Source: Hymenolepis diminuta
Lineage: Eukaryota > Platyhelminthes > Cestoda > Cyclophyllidea > Hymenolepididae
Assembly (NCBI GenBank): GCA_900708905.1
Contig: CAADRB010000089.1
Coordinates: forward strand, 124,001-188,000
Reading direction: 5' to 3'
Length of the DNA: 64,000 nt
Shown here: piece by piece, positions 50,991-59,900 of the stretch
How the letters are laid out: the number at the start of each line of letters is the position of its first letter
Numbering within the stretch: the first letter of the stretch is position 1
The notes under the pieces: model-generated
What the model was told of the DNA's origin: nothing
Databases searched by the model: none
Seen by the model: the letters and a program-made list of their open reading frames with translations, nothing else
Made by a program: the position numbers and the translations under genes

Positions 50991-52120
50991 AAAAATGCAA
51001 ATTTTCAATAAAAATCATCATTAACGAGACATCTTTAAAATTGTTTGCCCGTTTTATTTAGATTAATTTTAAACTTTGAAAAATTCAAAAATTTAACACA
51101 TGATTTATTTCATGACTAACATCTTTTATTTGACGTTATTTAATATGAAATGATTAACAGGAATGAACGTTTCAAACAAGTGAGTACAAATAAATTTGCA
51201 CACAAGTATTTTTTTCTTTTAACTTCCTTTAATTTAAAAGAATTTATTCACATTACTGTTGCAAATGGCGTATAATATAAATCGACCTGCCAATACGAAA
51301 ACGAATGCCTTGTACTGATTTTATTGTCTGGGTCGCTTTGCACTGTGATGTTGTCGGATTGTATTTATAACTAGTGCATTTTGCTGGAGAATGTACGAGT
51401 AGGTTACAGTGTCCAATAGAAAAGAGCAGACAACATCAATTACCCCCAGTGATACAAAATATTTACCGTTTTTATTGCGATAAGCAACCGAAATCGATCA
51501 ACAGAAAAGTTCAGTAAATGGCAAAATGGGGGGGGGAGGATTCAAAAGATACCGGGAATAGTATCAAGGCATTAAGGAGTTTCATCTCACTTGACTTTCG
51601 GATACTGCTTATATCATATTTACGAAATTCAAATTTCATTATTAGTCCCTGAATTTGTGTAGATTCTTATCTACAAAATTAGTCCTCATTGACCGGATTT
51701 TTAAATTTAGGACAGCTTCTAGCCACTTCAATTTATTTTTTCTTCCAATGATAGAGAAATCATATGCAGAAGCCTAGAGTTTTAACACATGGCTAGAAAA
51801 TTTTGGTTAGCAGTGCACCATAAACTCAATGGTGCAACAATACTCAGTATGAAAAATGCTATTCATGAAGAGTACTTGATTTATACCAGATCTCTGGAAC
51901 TCGCAAATATCTACAGGAAAACGATTTAGGTATGAACCAACAGTTAATGTAATTTACCTGTATGTCAAATATAATTATGAAAAGTATTACGAAATTATAT
52001 TCCTTAAGGTCACGTATATAAAAATAGTAGGCACTTTAGGTAATTGGAACTTATTATAGACGTTTAAAGTTTATTATATTAAAAACAATTTACGATAATT
52101 TACAGAAGTTGCAAATAGTA
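50991..52120. other. Intergenic, divergent from Hsp110
   Basis: Low-complexity AT-rich DNA with a run of nine G near 51528-51536. No gene was seen. Confidence 0.5.
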
Positions 52121-52123
52121 TAA

Positions 52124-52510
52124 CTCAATGAAACTAACCTAAGTATATCATATAACTGTTTCCTAAGCGAAATAAACGGCAATATTATATTATTTAATCT
52201 GAAAGGCTTATTTCTGGCCGGAGTGAAAATACAATCAGCCCTTGAATTAAAGTTTTTTGATGATCACTTTGAGTACATACTTATGAGCTGTACTATGTTT
52301 GATTCATGTACTCAATATCATCCCGTTATCTTCAACACTAAAGGGGTGTGCAATGCTCTGCAATCATTGCAAGTTGAACTGAATGAGAATGTAAATGAAT
52401 GCTATTCGTTGCTTCTGAAAGTCAACAAATCTCTCCTATTTTGCCTTCTAAGCAGAAATCCAACCAAACGCTCTCAAAACTATTATGGAAATATTGACAA
52501 TGGTTCATGA
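52124..52510 (+). CDS. Unrecognised open frame, possible terminal exon
   Basis: An open frame runs from just after an in-frame TAA at 52121 to TGA 52508-52510. The first in-frame ATG comes only mid-way, so if real it is probably a last exon or a broken gene. The peptide looks protein-like (GLFLAGVKIQSALELKFFDD, then LNENVNECYSLLLKVNKSLL, 10% Asn/Ser, spaced Cys). No upstream exon or family could be identified. It lies 350 bases before CCDC124 on the same strand. Chance reading frames of this length do occur in AT-rich DNA. Confidence 0.3.
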   Translation, partial: LNETNLSISYNCFLSEINGNIILFNLKGLFLAGVKIQSALELKFFDDHFEYILMSCTMFDSCTQYHPVIFNTKGVCNALQSLQVELNENVNECYSLLLKVNKSLLFCLLSRNPTKRSQNYYGNIDNGS

Positions 52511-52862
52511 TACCGTGATTGCAAATGAGCGTACGTGAAAATTATAGGCGGTAAATCATTCTCTAGAAAGCTTTTTGCATTATCAAATATCCTTCACATA
52601 AATTCAACAGTGATCTCAAATAATAATGAAAAATAGACTATATATACATTATCTAATTTAGTATTATGTATATTATACCAAACTAAAAAAATTATATATG
52701 GGTTTTTTGTTGAGATAACATTATAATAATATATAAGTAAACTCTTGCCCTGGATTTGAATTTAATAAGAGCAAAAATAAAATATTTTTAACAGTTTTAT
52801 GACCTTGATTTCACTTATTTGCTATTGGTTATATATACTGGGGTATATCTGTTCATTTAGCG

Positions 52863-53644
52863 ATGCCCAAAAAGTTTGGAACGAATACTAAATCACAAGA
52901 AGCTCGTGAGAGGAAAGAAGCTCAAAAAGAGCAACTAAAGTCTAAAGTGGCCAAGGAAGAAGAAGACTCAAAATGGGTTGAAAATGATGAGCATGTCGTA
53001 CGAAAGTTGCAGCGAAAGGTAATGCTAGAATTTCATTAATGCTCCTTAGGAAGAAAGAGAAGCCAAACGTCTCGAGACCATTAAGAAGAAACAAGAGATA
53101 AAGAGGCTTCACGACGAAGAAATGAATAGCCTTGAAGGAGCAAAGACGAAAGACCAAAACCCAAATCCCAATAAGCTTACACAGGCACAAATCGCCGCAG
53201 CTCGTGCAAGACTTGAAGCCGAACGAGCCTCATTGATGAGAAAGAAAGAAAAGGAAGTTGAAAAGACAGAGCATCTGGCAGAAAATCCAAATATCTTACC
53301 ACCTGATGAGATTTCAGCTAGAACTGTTGAAGATGCTATTAAGGTCTTGAGGTTAATTAACCGTCTTTCAAGTATTATTTTTGAATCTAATCTAGTTTTT
53401 CACATCTTATCCTCAAATCAATGAATTTTTGCCTTGCAGTATAAATGATGACCTTCTTGATAAACACCCGGAGAAACGATTCAAGAGTGCTTATCTAGCC
53501 TACGTAGAGAAAATGATGCCCATCTTAAAGGAGGAGAACCCTGGAATGCGACATTCGCAGTTGAATGACAAGATCTACAAGATGTTCCAAAACGCTCCCG
53601 AAAATCCTCGTAATCAGACTCATGCTAAATATAATGAGAAGTAA
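52863..53644 (+). CDS. CCDC124: CCDC124 (coiled-coil domain-containing protein 124, Lso2-like)
   Basis: CCDC124 is a small basic ribosome-binding protein that protects idle 80S ribosomes; its yeast counterpart is Lso2. Three exons (52863-53018, 53050-53351, 53440-53644) give 220 residues, against about 223 in human. It starts MPKKFGTNTKSQEARERKEA, the conserved ribosome-anchoring N-terminus, then a highly charged helix. The conserved C-terminal domain follows (EDAIKVL, DDLLDKHPEKRFKSAYLAYV, MPILKEENPGMRHSQLNDKI). Intron 1 is only 31 bases. The acceptor-like TTCATTTAG two bases before the ATG would suit spliced-leader addition. The gene converges tail-to-tail with the micro-exon gene. Confidence 0.95.
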
Positions 53645-53891
53645 ATCTACCTTATCTCTTTCTGTGCATGTATAAATCTCAAACTGTTTGCATTATACTT
53701 TGGTCGGTACTCCTGAGTTATCCTTTTCCTTCCCCATTACCCATAATTGCAAAAAAAAGAGTGTATATGAGACAAACAATAACGTTTACTCAACAACAAA
53801 CACGACGCGACTTTTAAAATTAAAAAGAGACGGTCTAAGAGAGTTGATGAGATTAGCTTCCCTGAAGATGTCTGGAAAGACATTTTGGTTT

Positions 53892-53987
53892 TTACTCTTC
53901 AACTTCAACGAAAAATGTTTGATCCGTGTCTGTCGTCAGTCGAGGTCGCGCTGTCTCGTTATTGGTTACTGTCATTGTCTCGTTTTG
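53892..53987 (-). CDS. Terminal coding exon of the repeat-exon gene
   Basis: A strong acceptor (CCCTTTTTTAG) leads into 31 codons starting QNETMTVTNNETARP and ending FFVEVEE with TAA at 53894-53892. It joins in phase 0 to the 1,037-base exon, whose donor is GTTAGT at 54055-54050. If that intron is retained the frame instead stops at 54005 after 17 extra codons. The stop lies 248 bases from that of CCDC124 on the other strand. Confidence 0.6.
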   Translation of the reverse strand, partial: QNETMTVTNNETARPRLTTDTDQTFFVEVEE

Positions 53988-56900
53988 CTAAAAAGGGAAA
54001 AAGTTCAATAAGTCATTTTAACGCGATGTATGGAAAACGGGTGTAAAAAACTAACATCTTGAATGATAGGTCCTGGAATATCGGAGTATAACGTCGGTTC
54101 TAGGAAGTCTGGGTCCCTTGTCGATTCACCCACGGAGAATCGGCTACGCCAAGGCAGGGAAGCAGGCAACCATGTTTTTTCGAACATGTCAAAAGCATCA
54201 GGAATCTCCTGGAATGTCTCATTTGATTCCATTGTCGAATGGGAGTTCTCGGCACTTGACAACTGACCTCCCACGGTCCTGTCAAAGTCACTCCCAGAAA
54301 AGGGATCATCCAGTGTTAGGTTCTCCAGAAGATTGGATGAAATGTATTTATCACAATCCGCAATTGATATATCTTTCAGAAGTTCTAGCTCCGTTTCAAC
54401 GTCGGGTCGATTTCTACCGCGATTTTCATGCATTATCATACTCTGATACCGAGATTCCGTGAGTTGTTCCAGTTCACAGGGAGGTGATGAACTTAGTGCT
54501 GGTTCATTCATATCAGTTGGTGAGGTTGTGTCGAAGCCATTGTTCCATTCAGGTGGGTAAAGACTGTCCGGATTCTCCTCTTCTTTAAATAAAATCGAGG
54601 AGAGATCCGTGACAGATCTATGAGATGAGGAATAGAGCATTAGATAAGACAACTCCTGGGCGTTTGCGAGTGATTCTGTGCTCAACACATTGCTATCATT
54701 GAATATTTGACCCGTAGAAGATCGGCGCCTACGATGACTTCGAATTGTATTATCATACACAGGTTGGAGCATATTCTGACCTGATGTAGGTATGAAATCG
54801 TGGTCAGTGTTTAGTGCAAGGAATTGATCGTGGTAGACATAGGACTGGTTGAAAGGAGTTTTCATGGAGAGAGATGGATTGTAGTGACAGGTTCGGTGAT
54901 GATTTGTCATCGGATTGAATTGATTTCCACGCTGGAAGTAAGAAGTGCCGACATGTGGATGGACGTATCGTGGTTGATAGGCGTACTGCTGAGGAGGTAA
55001 CATGTCATGCCAGTTGCCTGTACCATGAAAATGACCAGCTCCTCGTAAATGCCTATCAAAATCCGAAGTATTCGCCACTAAATGTGTCATTTCTAAAAGC
55101 GAAAAAGATTTTGTTGAATAGATTAAGACGAACTCGTAAAACTGATGAAAACGGCATCTTAGACCTACGACTGTTTATCATACCGGACCAAACTGTTGAA
55201 CAATATGATGATTAGACTCAAACACAAGAATTATAAACGGTAACATTAGATACATACTATTGTGCAGAACACAAGGACACGTATAATAAACTGGTGAGGT
55301 TTCTAGTCAGAGAAGAGAGATTGATTAAAAATTGTCTGATAACCAAAAAACACGAAATGATAGACGTACGAATCGGCATGTTAGATGGGTTTGTCGGTCC
55401 ACTAGATTTAGTAGTAGAGTGATCTATACAGAAATTATAAGTTATTAAGGATATAGTTCGATTAAAAGCTTCTAGAGTATATTGCATACACTTTGAAGCA
55501 AGAGATTTAGAGGGAGAAAACTGTCGCATCGGACAGAACTGTGTGGGGGTTGGACATTGTTCTATTATTAAAATACGCTACATAAGTGCAAAGAACAGTA
55601 CAGAAAAGCAAGCAAATGATACTTAAAAGACATACCACAAGTCGGCATAAGAGGCCTAGGAGTTACGGTAATTTTCGAAGTGGCTAATCAAATACATAAC
55701 AGTGAATAGGGGAATGGGCTTCGACTGCAGAAATAGACTCAAGTCCAACGTACAAAATGAAAGATCAGTAGAAACCACAGTTTTAGTAGAAATAGTAGTA
55801 ACTTCTTCAATCACCTGTGATGCTGATGCAGGCGGAGCTGTCAGTAAAAATTAATTTATTCATTGGGGTATATTAAAAGGAAATAAGGCAGAACCTACTC
55901 GAAGTGACATTTGAATCGATCAAAACTGCAGAAATATAAGGGCACGATTTAGATTATCTTTTAGACATTTCGAGAATTGATGTCTGGAAACTTACTCGAT
56001 GTCAACGGGATAATTTTACTATTAGAAGCAGTTGATATCTTGACTATCAGAAATATGAATATTATAAACAGATAAGGACTACGTCAATTTATCTAAAGAC
56101 TAAAAATACCATTGATTTCTTGTCTGGGATCGCTTTCAGATTCTGGATTCGGATCAAATTAATCATATGAAAGGGAGTCTAGTTTTAACTAAACAAAACA
56201 AAAGAACAAAGTAAACTCCTACTTTTGGATGATTTTGCGAAACCGAAAGTATCGTTTATTTCATTTACAATGTCGCTCTCAGTTTCTGCATTTAAAAATG
56301 ACAATAATTAACATAAAAATTACTTCATAAGCTGACAATTAAAAAAAGAGTAACACTTTACTTTTGGAGGATTTTTTACAACTGGAGTTACCTTTATCTT
56401 CTTGCGTAGCTTCATTTTCAGAATCTGTATTACAAAATGATAATATATCATGAAAAAGCTGAGAAATATAATAAATTAAAAAAAATACCAAGGAAAAATA
56501 AACTTTTAGAATATATTGATTTATTTTTTGAAAAGGTGAAACCTTAAATTAATGGAGAAAGTCTATTTACAACAATAGAAAAAAACAAGTTGATTTAGAA
56601 TAAGCTCAAGGCAAAATTTCCACAGCTACACATGATTAGATTGCATAATTGAATTGGCGAATTGTCGCTTATTTCAGCATTTCGATGAGGACTAATGCGA
56701 ACCTTCTAACTAAATAATTCGCAGTTACTAAAGCTTAAATTACATAAATTCTCTCAGAATGCCTGAAATGTAATTAGCACTCACAACTTTGAAATGATAA
56801 CGTCTTTCACTAATGCCTGATAATTATTATCATTAAGTGTTCTCAACTTTGTCCTTTGCAACAGTCTGGACGATTGTGACGTTTCTATTTTCGAAATCAT

Positions 56901-59900
56901 AATCTTATAACTCATCAGCTAACCATTTAATGAGGTCATGACTAAGATAAATAGGCTATATAAACAAATACATTGGTGATCTCGAGAAACACTATGAATA
57001 AAACAGATATGTGGAGAAGGGACAACCATTGCACCAAATTTCTCAAAGCCCATTAAGGGGACGTTTTAAAAGCACTTGGCCTGGTTAGGGGAAAGGCATC
57101 CTAAAACCGCTATTACGAGAAACATGTATTCAACTAACCGTCTTATCGACCGAAATTAACTAGTCAGGTTGGCCATTCACGTCACTGGTTGCGTATCGAT
57201 GAACATTAATCTCATGAACTCTGACTTGACAGGCGTATACATTGAATACTGATTTCTTTTAATAGTACACATTTTATAACCTATATCGGACTTCTTTCCT
57301 CACTTAAGTCAGCTCAAGTAGACTATAAATGATAACGCTAATTCAGCCTTGATTACAGTTTTCAACCCTCTTGTGCATCCAGCAACATCCTTCTGGTATC
57401 CTTAACTTCATAAATAATTTTGGATTTTTCGTTATTTCTCAATAATTTAATCTTGGTGAAAAAAAATAATTGTAACATTTCAAAATTTGGAATATGATAC
57501 AAACAAAAGACGAAAACTATCTCAGGAACTGAATAACGAGAATAAAAAGGACATACGACAAAAGGGTTTACGAACCACGGAGGTCTTTGACATTGCTAGT
57601 CAAACAGTAAAAAATGAAAAAGAGCAAAAATAACAGAAAAATTACATACTGGGTGAAAGGGCTATAGATTCCACACTATTAATTGGTTTCTTAACTTCTT
57701 CACTGTCTTGTGTTACTGATACGGACGGGGCTAAATAATAGACTGTGGACAATAAATTCACAATTGTACGCTTGGCCTACTGCAAGCAACTTCAGAATCA
57801 TTCATATGCAGCTCAGTAGGAACTGTCGAAATAGAAAGAACCTAAGTTTGAGGTCTCTTATGAACAAATCTGCTCACAGTAGAGGGAAATGATAACTTGC
57901 TTGAGATTGACGGAGACATTTCATTTAAATCCGTTACTTCTGCCAGTTACATTATAGTCATATAAAAAGCGATACCAGTGAGGCACGATATAATGAATCA
58001 CAAATACACAATACCTTTTACTTCTTGCCCAATCCAATTGTCTGATTCTGGAGTAAAGTTAACCGGATGAATCGAAAACAGCGATAAAAATGATTAAAGT
58101 AAATAGGAGAAAAGACAATTCATACTTTGGCGCGATTCTGCCCGATTGGAAGTGTCTTCGATTTTGCGTACAGTTATACCTTGAGATTCTGCATTAAAAA
58201 TAATTAAATAATCTATAGCTAAAGATGATTTTTTAGGAAAATTAAATAAAAATCCGCGAATAACCTGCACTTTTAGATGGTTTCGCATGAATTGAAATGT
58301 CTTCCACTTTCGGTAAACTTTCATCCTTAGCTTCTGAAAAGGTGCCAGAAATCCATTGATAGAAGGAAGATAAAAGTAAGAAAGTAAACCAAAAACAGAA
58401 AGAGACTGCATACTTTGGGATAATTTCCCAATATCACAAAATTCTACATTCATTATTGCAGTTTCAATTTCAGATTCTAGAATTGGGAGATACGGAGAAT
58501 GGAAAAAATATTATACTTTCGAGTGATGTTGCGTAGTCAGGAGAGTTTTTTATTTCTTGAATATTTTCACTTTCACATTCTAAATGAAACAAAGATTAAA
58601 AATGGGAGTTGAGGATGGATTGAACAACTGAGGAAATTAGACGAAAAAGACAGGAAACTCCTACCCTTGGCTGATTTCATACAAACGAAAATGTCTTTCA
58701 CTTTCTGAACAGATTCGTTCTCAGGGTATGGAAAATATGTTAAAACTCATGAAATAAAATTGACAGATTAAAAAAAATAAGAAAAAACTCCGTACTTTTG
58801 AGCGACCTTGAAATATTAGGAATGCCTTCAATTTCTCGGTCGACACTAGTTTCATACTCTAGATTACAGATTCAATAATGCAGAAAAGAGGCATAAAAGA
58901 CAATACAAGGTAATGGAAGCTCATACTTTTAGATGAAGTTAAACAATCAAGATTATCTCCTATATCTTGCACGGATACACTTTCATTTCCTAGATTTCAA
59001 AAGGCGAATAATCCTTAGAATGAATTAATTGACAACAGAGAAAAACTTAAAACAAAAGAGAAACCCATACTTTTAGACAGTACGTCAACATTTTTTACTT
59101 CTTGAACGGCTTCACTTTCTGATATTGAATTAATGAGGCCTAATAAAAAGAAAAAATATGATGAAAATTTCGAATGAAGTAAACAAAGCAATACTGTATT
59201 ATGACGTTCAATCAATAAGATTCTATACGTAGACTAGATCACCAACTCCACTTTACCAAAGTGGAGTAGTTGCATTTCACATTTCAATTGTAATTTGTTA
59301 GAATATGGTAAGATGTAATCCAAGAAAGACATACTCTTTCTCTCTCTCTCTCTGAGGTCCAATATGTTACAGGCATGACAAATTCAATCTACCGCTCAAC
59401 CAGCAATGAACGGCCATGGAGATGAACTGTCACCCAAAAATCGACAGATAAGATAATAATCGGAGTTTTTAACAATTGTATTACGATGCGAAGAAACTAT
59501 TCCTATTATGTGTAGGAAAACAATCTAATAAATTCTTAATTCAGATGAAATGATGCTTATTGCAGTTTCAATATTACTCTCACATTTTCTTCTCCTTACC
59601 CATAATTAAATTCATATTTTTAATTGAAGTCTGATGACAATCTTCCCATTACGATAAAATTAACCGCCATTCATGAATTAGTCTATTACTCGACCATTTA
59701 TGTTCAGCCACATCAGTTAGAAGTCAAAAGATATTAATGATTGGTTTCTATTTCTCCGGCCAACAGCACAACAAACCATAGAAGGAATAAATTCAGTCAG
59801 TAAATTTCTCTGGGTCAGAATCATATCAGTGGTAATAGCTTACAACAAAAGGAATCCGTACATTTGGAAGATTCCACACAACGGGAAATATTTTGAATTT

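Noticed and set aside
55257..55529. 90-codon minus-strand open frame between the array and the large exon
   Set aside because: The frame conflicts with the phase-1 exon at 55258-55302 and has no acceptable splice sites.
59015..59215. Hydrophobic open frame running into the repeat unit, looking like a signal peptide start
   Set aside because: There is no ATG in frame and the hydrophobic codons coincide with the pyrimidine tract of the 59139 acceptor, so it is intron sequence.
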